Counted from the stretch's first letter, positions 20,419 to 30,140 are shown. The stretch: DNA of 64,000 nt from Symbiodinium natans (GCA_905221605.1 CAJNDS010000380.1:912156-976155), one strand, 5' to 3'. Numbers and translations are program-made. The notes: generated by a model from the sequence alone, not told the origin.

Positions 20419-22660
20419 ATGGCGGCTGAGGGTGTAGCTCGTCAACGAGACCTTCTCCCTCTGAGGCTGCCTGAAGCCGAGACCGGGATCTTCAATCCGA
20501 ACATCTGCCGGGCCACCCGTCAGAGAATTAAAAGGAGGCAAGCTGCCGATGCCTGGATGCATGAAGGAGTGTGCACCATCAATGAACTTTATGGGAGACC
20601 TACCAGTGGCATCGGCGCGCCCGTTGGTGCACACGCCGAGGTGCTGACGAGACTTGAACGTCAGTATCGGCGTGTTGGCGCCCCGGAGCTTCATCCCGAA
20701 GAAGCCCTCACGGCGCTTCTCGGCACCATGACGACCTACAGTGACGATCGCATGGTGTGCAAGGCGGTTTTTTGCGAAGACTTAGTCTCATGGCCGGAAC
20801 CTGGCTGTCTCCCTGTTGAGATAGCAGACCTTCTGGAACCGGCAGTCGGAAACTTGCTAAAACCGCAAGGCATTGAAGAGCTTCTTGCTGAAGAACGAGA
20901 GATGAGTCCTTCTGAGCCTTTGAAGCCGTACGTAGATTCTGTTCTGGCTCACTCTCCCAAACACATGGGAAGATTTTTAAGCAGACTCGCCGAGTCTAAG
21001 ATGTTAGATTTTGTGCCTGGCACGCGAGCCCACACTGTCGGAGTGTTTTTTGTTCACAAGAAGAATGGTAAGCTCCGTCTCATTCTTGACACCCGAGCGG
21101 CTAATCAGTTCTTCAAGCCCCCTAGGCACAGTAATCTCCCTACTCCCTCCGCTTGGTGCAGCATCGAAGTTGAAGAAGGTGAGAAGCTGCACACAGCCAC
21201 AGGAGATGTCGCTGATGCCTTTCATCGCATGCAGTTGCCGAAGCACCTCCGGCAGTACTTCCGGCTGCCGGCGATACAGTGCAAGTACCTGGCGAAAAGC
21301 AGCTGGCCACTCGGGTGCAAGGCCCAAGACTATGTCACTCCAGAGTATGCAACGCTACCTATGGGTTGGTGCTGGTCTCTGTTCTTTTGTCAAGAGTTGC
21401 TTCAAACTGCAGCTCTGCGCGCGGGATTGCGACAGGAGGACAGAATTGAGGATCGATGTTGGGTTGGGCCTGTCTCGGAGGGCAGGGTCCTGCATGCCCA
21501 ATACGTCGATAACTTTTTCGTTTCTTCAGGCGATCCTGCGCTGACGCAAAAGTACTTTGACAAGATGAAGACAATCCTTGAAGAATGGGGCTTTGGGATA
21601 CACGAGGTCACTGGAGCTCAGACTGTTGTCGAGGGGCTTGGGTTGGTCATAGATGGCGAAGCCAGCCAAATCTCGCTGACACCTCGGCGGATTTGGAAGC
21701 TGCGCCTTGCAGCTTTGGCGCTGCAGCGGCGCCAAGGCGCACCGAGCCCTAAGATCGTTGAGAAGGTTCTTGGGCATTTCACCTTTGCCATGCTGCTTAG
21801 GAGGGAAACGCTTTCCATTTTCAAGTTTGTCTACCAGTACTGTCACCGCGACCGCCCTGACAAGATCCTTTGGAAGTATGCCCTCAAAGAGATCCTTCAA
21901 GCCTCTTCCTTGCTTCCTCTGATGACGGCAAACTTAAGCATGCCGTGGGACGCCACACTCACAGCCACTGATAGCAGCGAAGTCGGCTACGGGGTTTGTG
22001 AGCGTACAGCTGATCCCGCTGCTGTCGCCGGAACGGCCAGGTGCAGCGAAGCTTGGAGGTTCTCCGTCGAAGGCTGCATCAAAGCCCGCGAGAGCGCCCT
22101 TGGCTTAGATGAGTCCGGGGACGGCCTTCCAGACTTGCTACAGCACGAGTGCGCTCGGACATGCGAGAGGGATTTTCGTGAAGTACACCCGAATCTTCTG
22201 GATGCTTCAGAATGGCATATAGTCTTTAGTGGAGCTTGGGATTTCACTGAAAATATTTTGCGAACTGAAGGGAGAGCGCTTGTTAGTGGCATCCGGCACA
22301 AACTGCGCTGTCGCCGCAGTTTAGGCAAGAGGCATGTTTGTTTGGTTGACAACCTCGCGCTCGCCCTTGCCGTCACCAAGGGCCGAGGGCGCAGCCAGCT
22401 GTCGAATCGAACATGCCAGGAGCTTTGCGCCTTGGCCCTAGCCGCCGATTGCAAGTTCACTACTCGTTGGGTGCCGTCAGAGCGGAATTGCGCAGACAAG
22501 CCCTCACGCTTTCCGCGTCTTTGCCCTCTCAAAGACTTTGAGCTCGCCTGTGGCTGCGCTCGAGGCTCAGTGACATGTGCATCCCGCCCTGGGGAATTGC
22601 CTTCTGACGGCCATGGCTTACGAGACCCGGGTGCTGAGCCGGCCTGGGTCGTCGCCACTG
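20419..22660 (+). CDS. reverse transcriptase-RNase H of the YR element
   Basis: Frame open from 19171 to 23976. The first credible ATG after gag is 20419, and the true 3' end is uncertain (near 22,600-22,660). Fingers motif KNGKLRLILDTRAANQFF. Motif A is GDVADAF with the catalytic Asp codon at 21205. Motif B region is LPMGW at 21355. Motif C is YVDN at 21502-21513, where most RTs have YxDD. RNase H follows: first Asp in TATDSSEVGYG (21970), second in LVDN (22348), and the NCADKPSR box with Asp at 22495. The domain order RT then RH fits DIRS/Ngaro-type elements. Expression probably needs frameshifting or reinitiation after gag. Confidence 0.85.
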
Positions 22661-23743
22661 CTGACTACAGCACGGGGCGTCAAGCGAAGCCGGCAGATGC
22701 CCCCTTTAGCTGCCGGCACCGCGCAGATCCTCGCTGGGGAGATGTCCTTCCTGGAGCTCAACAAGGTGCGGCGGGTGGCGACGCAGGACCGCTATGCAGC
22801 GGTTCTGCAGACCTTCATGCAGTGGTCGCGGGCCCATCAAGACATGAGTTCCTCGTGGGATGCACTCCTGACAGCGTACATCAACGAGTTGTACGCCGAG
22901 GGGGCGAATGTTTCCGCCGCGGAGTACGTTTTCGCCGCTTTTCGACATCACTTCCCCTCTCACGGCAAGCATGGTGGAAACCCAATGCCCAGGAGCATCC
23001 AGGCGCTAGAAGGCTACCGGCTGCTGGCGCCCCCGCAAATGCGCCTGCCAACCCCTCGAATAGCTTTCGTGGCGGTGGTAGGATGGTTCCTTGTCAAGAT
23101 GATGGTCGCGATGGCAGTGGCTTTGCTGCTGCAGTGGGACCTGCTGCTACGACCAGGCGAGCTGATCGGCATGAGCCCCTCGCAGTTGGTCCCACCCACA
23201 GATCTTGCAAGTATGAGGCGGTGGGGAGTAGTGCTTGCCCCGAGCACGCTTGGAGAGGCAAGCAAGACAAATGTGTTCGACGACAGCGTCCTGCTCAGCC
23301 ACGACCTCGAGTTCCTGCTGCCGGCGTTAGGCGCATTGCTGAAGACACGGGCGGGTGCGGTGAATCTGTTCCCCTTCACTTGCGCGCAACTGGCGGCAGA
23401 GTTCAAGAAAGGCGCGGCGGCTTTGGGCTTAGATCATCTTGGCCTCACTCTGTACGGCAACCGACATGGAGGCGCAAGCGAGATGCGCTTGAAGGGCATG
23501 CCGTTGTCGGAGATCAAGAGGCGAGGCAGGTGGGCGACGGATACCAGCTTGAGGAGGTACGAAAAGGCCACCTTGGCTCAGCAACAGGTCCACAAGGTGC
23601 CTGGGGCGACTCAGCTGTATGGCAGCTTCGTAGAAAGCAGGCTAAGATCTGCGACACACTTGATGTCAGCGGCGCTCTCGCAGACAGGCGACGGTGCCCT
23701 GACAGCTTTGAGCAACCACTTCCTGCCGCTACCGACTCTGTGA
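22577..23743 (+). CDS. tyrosine recombinase of the YR element
   Basis: 388 codons in a frame different from RT, overlapping its end, as in DIRS-type elements. It integrates the circular DNA copy by site-specific strand exchange. Catalytic residues in order: Arg192 in LLLRPGEL, Arg296 in YGNRHGGAS (Tyr where HxxR enzymes have His), Trp319 in RRGRWAT, and the nucleophile Tyr328 in SLRRYEK. The N-terminal 150 residues are helical like SAM-like core-binding domains. No stop or frameshift interrupts it, so the enzyme looks intact. TGA at 23741 lies just before the methyltransferase-like segment. Confidence 0.85.
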   Translation: MHPALGNCLLTAMAYETRVLSRPGSSPLLTTARGVKRSRQMPPLAAGTAQILAGEMSFLELNKVRRVATQDRYAAVLQTFMQWSRAHQDMSSSWDALLTAYINELYAEGANVSAAEYVFAAFRHHFPSHGKHGGNPMPRSIQALEGYRLLAPPQMRLPTPRIAFVAVVGWFLVKMMVAMAVALLLQWDLLLRPGELIGMSPSQLVPPTDLASMRRWGVVLAPSTLGEASKTNVFDDSVLLSHDLEFLLPALGALLKTRAGAVNLFPFTCAQLAAEFKKGAAALGLDHLGLTLYGNRHGGASEMRLKGMPLSEIKRRGRWATDTSLRRYEKATLAQQQVHKVPGATQLYGSFVESRLRSATHLMSAALSQTGDGALTALSNHFLPLPTL

Positions 23744-23781
23744 GTGTCTCTGAGTCTACAAGGCGTTTCTTGCGTCAAAAA

Positions 23782-24475
23782 ATGCAGCGTGCGTGCAAGG
23801 AAGCAAAGCAGCACAAGCATCAAGTCTTTCTGGAGCTTCTTGGCGGCCCGTGTGGCATTGCCCGCATTCTGCGCCACCAAGGCTTCGGTGTCGTCACTCT
23901 TGACGCCAGGCGTCACCCCAACGAAGACCTCACGAACCCCCATTGTCCTTGGTGTTGTTCGGGGTTGGATCTCTAGCGGTGCTGTGCTTGGGGTTTGGCT
24001 TAAGGCTCCTCAGGGTTTGAAAAGTCGACGCAATGCGCACCTCTACAGTGACCTTGGCTCTTGTTTTCGTGGTGTCATTAGGGCTTGTGTGCAGTCTGGA
24101 CTCCCTTGTATGCTCGAGAAGGCCTTGCGCAATAGGCAGCTCTTCTTAGCCGAGCTCGTTCAGCTAGGGGTCTGTCAACGCTTCGTCTCTGATTTTTGTC
24201 AGTACGGGTCTCGTTGGCGCAGACGCACTCAAGTCCTTGGTTGGCATGTCGACTCTCGAGCGCCCTGTCAGATTTGTAGGGGGAGCAATGGGCTGTGCAA
24301 TCGAACCAGAAAACCGCACATCAGCTTGGCAGGCGCCTCTGCTGGCGCTTTTCGCTGGCGTCAAGTCGCCCAGCGGTATCCGCGAAACTGGGCCAAAAGT
24401 TTCGCCCAACTGCTTGCTCGCAGTTCCTTCAACTCCATCAATCAACGCCTTGCGAAGCTGTTCGGGTGTATCTAG
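23782..24475 (+). pseudogene. methyltransferase-like domain, split over two frames
   Basis: Starts in the RT frame (ATG 23782). HQVFLELLGGPCGIARILRH resembles the SAM-binding motif I of class I methyltransferases (FxELxxGxGxxA), followed by VVTLDAR as an acidic motif II. That frame stops at TAG 23974. The similarity continues from about 23,940 in the next frame (IVLGVVRGWISSGAVLGVWL) to TAG at 24473. The switch falls at the CCCCC run 23937-23941, so one extra C explains it. The expected PC-type catalytic motif is not evident (KAPQGL instead). A conserved-looking tail follows: DFCQYGSRWRRRT and RKPHISLAG. DIRS elements encode a methyltransferase, but a Dam-type one placed before the YR, so this arrangement differs. 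Decay, programmed shift or sequence error are all possible. Confidence 0.55.
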
Positions 24476-24523
24476 TCTTGTCTTTTTGTTCTTCTCCTTT
24501 CCAGTACGTCCTTACGACAGATT

Positions 24524-24645
24524 TGGCACTTTTAGAGAGTTGAGCTGCTCAAAGTCGCTCGGCTACGCGTGTGGGGCTCGCATACTCGATCCAGCCGCTC
24601 GCCGATCTCTCATAAAAAGGTGAGCTGGCAATACAGGCTGCATGT
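24524..24645 (+). repeat. split direct repeat B1
   Basis: 122 bp from TGGCACTTTTAGAGAGTTGA to GGCTGCATGT. The last four bases ATGT are also the first four of A2, so B1 and A2 are fused at a shared ATGT. Confidence 0.95.
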
Positions 24646-24713
24646 TCACTGCTGTGCAGGTTCTTGCAGCCCATAAGTGCCGCACATTTCTGAAATCTCA
24701 AGATCAATCGGCA
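24642..24713 (+). repeat. split direct repeat A2
   Basis: Identical to A1 over 72 bp. Separated from B2 by 17 bp. Confidence 0.95.
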
Positions 24714-24730
24714 CCCAATCCCTCCCACCC

Positions 24731-24852
24731 TGGCACTTTTAGAGAGTTGAGCTGCTCAAAGTCGCTCGGCTACGCCTGTGGGGCTCGCATACTCGATCCA
24801 GCCGCTCGCCGATCTCTCATAAAAAGGTGAGCTGGCAATACAGGCTGCATGT
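24731..24852 (+). repeat. split direct repeat B2, right end of element
   Basis: Matches B1 with a single substitution. Ends ATGT and passes directly into GTATGTAC and AT-rich flank. No target-site duplication is seen, as expected for YR integration. Confidence 0.95.
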
Positions 24853-24985
24853 GTATGTACATTTGTATTTATTTATATTTATATTCATATTTATATTTAT
24901 TTTTTAAATTGATGTATTTGTATATCGAAGTATTGTATGTATATGTATATTAAAGGGTTCATACATATACATATATATATATATG
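24853..24985. repeat. AT-rich right flank of the retrotransposon
   Basis: TTTATTTATATTTATA and (TA)n sequence. Continues the same type of tract found left of A1. Confidence 0.85.
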
Positions 24986-25255
24986 TGTTTTCATAGGGTT
25001 TAAGGGTTTTTTTAGGATTTTACTGCTTTAAGGCTCATCTTACCCAAAACACACGGGCCCATGCTTCCGAACTCTTTTGAAAAAAAGCATTGGACCAACA
25101 TTCAGGGACCATGTAACTCTACACCCTAGGGCTCCGGGGACTCAGAGGGCCTTTAGGGCTTGCAGAGGTTTAGGGGAAGTTTAGAGCTCAGGGCTTTGGG
25201 ATGTAGGGGTGACAAAGGCTCAAGTACAGCATTTCGGCTCTCTGAAGGTTAAGGG

Positions 25256-25400
25256 TTGCAGGTTTTAGCATTTGAGGATTTCGGGCGCTTTGGACCCTAC
25301 GGACAACCCCATCCGCAGGCGCAGATCCTCACGGCCCAGCGGGAGAAGCGCGGCGTTGCCAGAGCGCCCCTGCCCCCGGCCCAAGGGGATCTACATTTTC
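25256..25400 (+). CDS. putative exon(s)
   Basis: Reads FEDFGRFGPYGQPHP then AQILTAQREKRGVARAPLPP. A possible acceptor CCGCAG at 25313-25318 divides the island. The reading ends before a (TA)n tract. Confidence 0.4.
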
Positions 25401-25854
25401 TATATATATATATATATATCTGTGTATACATGTATGTTTCTAAGGCCTCGTACGATTACAAGGATCCCACAACAGGGACTATATTTTGGAGAACATCCTG
25501 CCTTGACACCGCGTATTAAGGAAGAGGTACTTGAGGCTGTGTAAAGCTAGACGCCACAAGTATCCGTTAACATACATAAGGTTCGTACATATTGTATATA
25601 TTTTCTTACTTGGTCTCTTACCTTTTTTAATGGGTTCTGAAGTATGGGTCCTTGTGTTTGTAGCTACCCTAAGATACCTGAAGCGCCCCTGGTGCATTCG
25701 GGTCCTTACGGTTTCGGGTCGACGGTTCGGGATCGGGTTGGTGTAACCCAAACCCTAAATCCCAAACCCTAAACCCTAAGGGTATTTAGGCCTTGAACTC
25801 CAGGACACGCTACGTATTATTACTATTATTATTCTTATGATGTTTTTTTTTGTC

Positions 25855-25868
25855 GGGGGGGGGGGGGG
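25855..25868. repeat. poly-G run
   Basis: A run of 14 G just after a T-run (TTTTTTTTTGTC), the G-strand version of the homopolymer junctions. Confidence 0.9.
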
Positions 25869-26070
25869 TTGCGACCGTGGGAAGTCTCGGCTTCGCCCGG
25901 CATGTGTACATCAAGCGTCTGCAGCCGCGTTCCAGCCCTGACCTTCACGCACACGCAAGTGACAGGTTTAAATATAAATGTATGTCTAAACATGTACTTA
26001 TTTGTATATATACATATATATATGTAGATCGATATAGATAGATAGATATTTGTCAACTTATTGTCTATAG

Positions 26071-26313
26071 TTGTTTCTCTATAAGGAGGGCCTGGGCCCA
26101 GGAATTTGGGGTTTTAGGGTTGAGAGTTTACCTGAACACCCCAAAGTTCCAGTTAAGCAGGGCCGAAAGGGAACCTCGAACACGAGCTTTGGGCATCTCT
26201 TGTGCGGCACTTCGCTTCTAGGCAGGGTTTTGGGATGTTTTGGGTGGCGCAGCCCGGATGAGACTCGGACCTACACTGCAAGTGGCCAGCTTTGGGGTGT
26301 GGGCTCAGGATGA
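26071..26313 (+). CDS. hypothetical protein or exon
   Basis: An 80-codon frame. The first 25 codons pass through a degenerate heptamer stretch. The later part (GTSNTSFGHLLCGTSLLGRV) is protein-like. No domain recognised. Confidence 0.3.
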   Translation: MFLYKEGLGPGIWGFRVESLPEHPKVPVKQGRKGTSNTSFGHLLCGTSLLGRVLGCFGWRSPDETRTYTASGQLWGVGSG

Positions 26314-26404
26314 ACTATTTCTTGGCTGAGGGTGCCCGGGCTTTGGGGTCAATGTACTGTGGGTCAGCCGGTGTCAGGGTCTGTTTGCTAGCAGCTGCCT
26401 GCAG

Positions 26405-26440
26405 CCATGGATCCTGCACTGTCCACGAGGTCTCGACGCA
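26405..26440 (+). CDS. putative exon beginning MDPALSTRSRRK
   Basis: ATG in a short basic island. A GC donor after CGCAAG (26437-26439) would join in frame to the exon at 26650, giving SRRKAARRRIPC. The intervening DNA holds a family B foldback. Confidence 0.35.
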
Positions 26441-26482
26441 AGGCGTGTGCGCATGCAATAGTTTCCCATAGAGCTCAATACC

Positions 26483-26592
26483 TTGGGATGATCCCCCATT
26501 ATACTAACAGTCCTCAATAGGGATTATAATAGGGGTACAGGGGTACTATAGTCTCTATTAAGGACTGTTAGTATAAGGGGCAACATCCCAAT
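26483..26592. repeat. foldback element, family B
   Basis: TTGGGATGATCCCCCATTAT...AACAGTCCTCAATAGGGAT at the left and ATTAAGGACTGTTAGTATAAG...ACATCCCAA at the right. Nearly complete palindrome. Confidence 0.85.
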
Positions 26593-26649
26593 CAATACCC
26601 CTTCTGCAAGGGAATTTTCATCACCTGGACCCCCACTTGCTCCAAGCAG

Positions 26650-26722
26650 GCTGCCCGAAGACGCATTCCCTGCGTCACTGCCGTGTGCGCAGCCATCGCC
26701 ACGTCGTCTCCCAAGATGGGAG
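26650..26722 (+). CDS. putative internal exon
   Basis: Follows TCCAAGCAG. Reads AARRRIPCVTAVCAAIATSS then PKMG, followed by GTTCTGGGG. Good borders. Confidence 0.5.
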
Positions 26723-26850
26723 GTTCTGGGGTTTGTTTAGGGTTTAGGGTTTTGGCAGTCACTTAGCTGCTTATTTACTTTTCATTCTCTTTCAGGCCAA
26801 ATAGCAGAACACCCTGCAACACCCTGAGCAACTATGGTGCCCATTGGGTA

Positions 26851-26877
26851 CCCCCCCCCCCCCCAAAAAAAAAAAAC
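26851..26877. repeat. poly-C/poly-A junction
   Basis: About 14 C followed by about 12 A, as at 16107 and 34144. Confidence 0.9.
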
Positions 26878-27140
26878 AAGTGAGTTCGCATGTTCAGCCT
26901 GTTCGAAGTTTGGGTCACCCTGCTTAAGCCCTAAACCCTGTCTTAGAACGAGGTCTGGCATTTCGGATTTCGTGCTCCCTGGACACTTGGGACGCATCGT
27001 TCCCCAAGGCCAGCAGACACCGAAACTTTAGGGCTTAGGCTTAATGAGCTCCCCAATACCCTAGGCTGCCACTAATCTCGACTAATGCTTACTATGAACT
27101 GTAAAACTCGTTTGGTTTATGTTATGGGGATACTGATGAT

Positions 27141-27368
27141 GATGCAGGTTTCGAGCTCTGGCTCTTCCAACCAGTGAGATACAGCTCAGGGGCGAAACTC
27201 GAGTCAGAAGCACTCGCGCTTCTCGGACCGTCCTGTATGCCCCATCCGCAGGGAGAGTGCAGCGCAGCGCCTCCGGAACAGAGGCTCGGACGAACTACAG
27301 GGATTACAGACTTACCCGTGTGCTGGTTCTCTGTCTCTTGTTCGGGTACCCAACTTCCTTTTACATAG
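27141..27368 (+). CDS. hypothetical protein or exon
   Basis: Open plus frame reading FELWLFQPVRYSSGAKLESE followed by ALALLGPSCMPHPQ, where an exon could end (CCGCAG|G). The minus strand frame 27122-27385 is also open but Ser-rich. Confidence 0.4.
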   Translation, partial: DAGFELWLFQPVRYSSGAKLESEALALLGPSCMPHPQGECSAAPPEQRLGRTTGITDLPVCWFSVSCSGTQLPFT

Positions 27369-27837
27369 TGCCTTATCCCCAACACAAGATATGCATACCT
27401 ATATCAAAAGGCTCCGGTGCTTGTGAAGAGCTCAAAATGGGTTGCTGTGAGAGCGGTCTATGGAGATGCCATGAGCCATGAGTTTCCAGCTGTGGTTTAC
27501 TGTTTTTCTCGACATCCCTCTAAGCTAGAAACCCTCTAAGCTCTAAGCCCTAAACTCAAAGCCAAAACTCTAGACCCTAAGCACCTTGCAAAGGGTTATA
27601 TAGGGAGAAAGAAGCTGAGGGCTCGAGGCCTTGCAGGTCTTTGGGATGGCTCCGTTTGCGGGCTTAGGGTTTAGGGTTTAAGGGTTTTTAGAAGCACTCC
27701 CCCCCGTGCCTCTTGTCTGAGTGCTTGGAAGCGTATAATTTCTTGTTTTTCCCCAAACAGTTCTACTGTTGGGTCCTAAATTCGTTTAAGGAATTGCCGG
27801 CATTCTGGTGAGCGTTGCCGGGTTCCTGGGCACCATG

Positions 27838-28095
27838 TCTCCCTTTGTCTCCCTTTGTCTCCCTTTGTCTCCCTTCATGTGGGTGGCCTTTGCCGGGTTC
27901 CTTGAGATTCTTGTCTCCCTTTGTCTCACTTCATGTGGGTGGCCTTTGTCGGGCTCCTGAGCATTGTCTCGATTTGTCTCCCTTTGTCTCGCTTTGTCTC
28001 CCTTCATCTCCCTTTCTGTCTCCCTTTGTCTCCCTTCATGTGGGTGGCCTTTACCCGGTTCCTGGGCGTCTTGTCTCCCTTTGTTTCCCTTTGCT
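27838..28095. repeat. GTCTCCCTTT minisatellite with a 50-bp higher-order unit
   Basis: Ten-base units GTCTCCCTTT alternate with about 30 bp containing CATGTGGGTGGCCTTTGCCG, repeated about four times. Long Pro/Ser frames here are repeat artefacts. Confidence 0.85.
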
Positions 28096-28788
28096 CGGTT
28101 TGCGTCCGGTGCAAGGCCGGTCAACCGTACATGGCCCTTCTCTGTGGTTTTGCGAACCCCAACCCCAATTTAGGGTTGAGGGTTCAGGGCTGAGGGTTGA
28201 AGGTTCAGTAAACCCATGAATCTGAGCCTGAAAAGGCGCCAAGCGATGAACCCAGGCCGGAGGGAGTCAAGCGGAATGTGGGAGATCTTGGCTCTGTGGT
28301 CGTAGGCGTAATCGAGGGTTTGCTAGCGTTTGAGTTCATGTTAGTTCGAGTTTGGGAGGGCGTGTAGATCGTGATCTTAAACCCCCACCCCAAACCCTGA
28401 TTGTGGAGATCAACAGATCCGTGATGCGACCTGGCCAGAGACCTCTTACTAGCCCTCTTCTCATCCATAGGTGTCGGGTTGAGGGGTTTATGTTTTAGGG
28501 TATGCGTATATAGACATGTATGTATGTGTATATGTGTGTATGCATGTGTGTATGCATGTATGTATGTCGCCCAGTCCTTTTATGCTTCCCACCACCTTTT
28601 GCACGCAGGATTTGCATCAATCCCGGGTTTGGGATGCATCGAGTTACATATTCGATTTGCGCGGGTCCGTGGTTTCGGATGCATAGCCGACTTGTGCATG
28701 GAATTGCCTCTCAAACCCGTGTTTGGGGTGAAGGTTTCGGGTTTTTAGGGGTCGGCGCCCTCTGCCAGGCTCCGCCCTGGCACGGCAA

Positions 28789-29070
28789 GTGACATGCCCT
28801 GGTGGGGCGCCCAGAACGGCATATGTTCTCTGGGTGGAAATTCGGGGGAACATCAGGGCAGCAGCCGCTATTGCTCGCAATAAGGAATGTACAGCAGCTG
28901 CATACGTATGCTCTGTGTATGCCAAATCCCCATGCACCTTCCGGGTTGGTGCTGCAAAGAGTGGTCTTCAATTCAGGAGTGTTCTTCTGAACCCAAAGCT
29001 GCTAAACCCAAGGCTCAAACCGCTCTGGGCCCCAAGGATCACACTAAAATCAAGCTTTGAGGCATGTTGA
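28789..29070 (+). CDS. hypothetical protein, strand uncertain
   Basis: A 93-codon frame containing IRGNIRAAAAIARNKECTAA. The minus strand is open as well (28644-28937, 28711-28971). No domain recognised. Confidence 0.25.
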   Translation: MTCPGGAPRTAYVLWVEIRGNIRAAAAIARNKECTAAAYVCSVYAKSPCTFRVGAAKSGLQFRSVLLNPKLLNPRLKPLWAPRITLKSSFEAC

Positions 29071-29489
29071 GCTTTCGTAAACCTTCAAACTCAGAACGCT
29101 GAGCCCTAAGGATAGCGCTGACCATTGCTTCCATGGTGATGAGCCCCTTCGGGCTCCGGGCAGAAAACTTCTTGGTGGCGGAGGATTGTTGAGTTTGTGT
29201 ACAGCGTTGATCGGTAAAGGGTCGGATCCGTGTCTACAGCCCTTCAACATAGACCCTACAGGGGAGATATATAGAGAGAGGGTGAGAGAGAGATTCAGGA
29301 GGGGTTTAGAGTGTATTTCGGGGTCTTGCGTATGTACAGGACTGAGTTAGACCAGGCCAGGGGGCACTTGAGAGATTCGAGGGTTTGTAAGCTTAAGGCC
29401 CAACACACCCTTTAGAGTTCAGGGGGAGTTTAGGGCTTCAGAACCTTAAGCCCTAAACCCTCAACCCTAAACCCTAAACCCCCAGCCCC

Positions 29490-29605
29490 AAACCCCACTG
29501 CGCGGGAGGAGGCGGCAGATGCGGGCGAGGATGGTCGACTCGGCTTCGCGCAGCTGCGGCGGGTGCCAGGGCCAGCAGGGAACCCGGATATTTCTCCCGT
29601 TGCAG
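29490..29605 (+). CDS. putative exon
   Basis: Reads TAREEAADAGEDGRLGFAQL then RRVPGPAGNPDISPV, and continues into a GCT/ACC microsatellite (29606-29662). The exon probably ends near TTGCAG at 29604. Confidence 0.4.
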
Positions 29606-29883
29606 TTGCTGCTACTACTGCTGCTGCTGCTGCTGCCACCACCACCACCACTACTACCACTAGCGACTGTGATAAGATTGTATATTGTCACATATTATCT
29701 TGGTTTCAAGGTTATAGTTTTGTTATGATGCATGTTTTTGTTATATTGTTTCGTTGTTGACGAAGTTATATCGATAAATGTATAAATCATACAGCGTTTA
29801 ATGGAGGCACCCATGCGCTTGTTAACAGGTTTTGGGGGTCTAGATCCCCCAGACCCCCAAACGCCGAGTCGCGGGCGTTGTGG

Positions 29884-30063
29884 TACTTGGAGGTTCATGG
29901 GCAGGTATAGGTTGGGTAGAAGAATACCCTCAATGGGGCTATAAGTCAGAAGTATAGTTTCCATACTTCTAACCCCAAACACCCTACATAGGGTTATAGG
30001 TTATACGGACAGTTACCATACTTCTGATCCGACTTATATTTACCCTAAATGAACCTCCAAGTA
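29884..30063. repeat. foldback element, family A (long copy)
   Basis: TACTTGGAGGTTCATGGGC at the left and AAATGAACCTCCAAGTA at the right. Internal GTATAGTTTCCATACTTCT and CATAGGGTTATAGG repeats are shared with other A copies. Confidence 0.8.
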
Positions 30064-30067
30064 CCAG

Positions 30068-30140
30068 GCTGAGGGCAGCGATCCCTTCTTGCTGGCTTCT
30101 CTCTACGTCGGCGGCCCACAGCTTCTGAAGATGGGGCTCA
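30068..30140 (+). CDS. putative internal exon
   Basis: Starts right after the family A foldback (GTACCAG). Reads AEGSDPFLLASLYVGGPQLL then KMGL. The right border could be AAG|AT or CAG|GA. The foldback supplies the AG acceptor region. Confidence 0.5.

Larger units (their letters stand above)
18747..24852 (+). mobile_element. tyrosine-recombinase retrotransposon with split direct repeats (Ngaro/PAT-like ends)
   Basis: A 6.1-kb element. Two repeats occur twice in the order A1, coding region, B1, A2, B2. A copies (18747-18818 and 24642-24713) are identical over 72 bp. B copies (24524-24645 and 24731-24852) match over 122 bp with one difference (G at 24569, C at 24776). This split-direct-repeat layout is known from Ngaro/PAT-type YR retroelements. 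The coding region carries gag-like, RT, RNase H and tyrosine-recombinase domains, which supports that class; there is no integrase or LTR. The near-identity of the repeats suggests a recent insertion. Confidence 0.9.

Noticed and set aside
18747-24852. LTR retrotransposon interpretation
   Set aside because: No LTR pair encloses the coding region. A and B repeats are split, a tyrosine recombinase is present and no DDE integrase or aspartic protease is seen.
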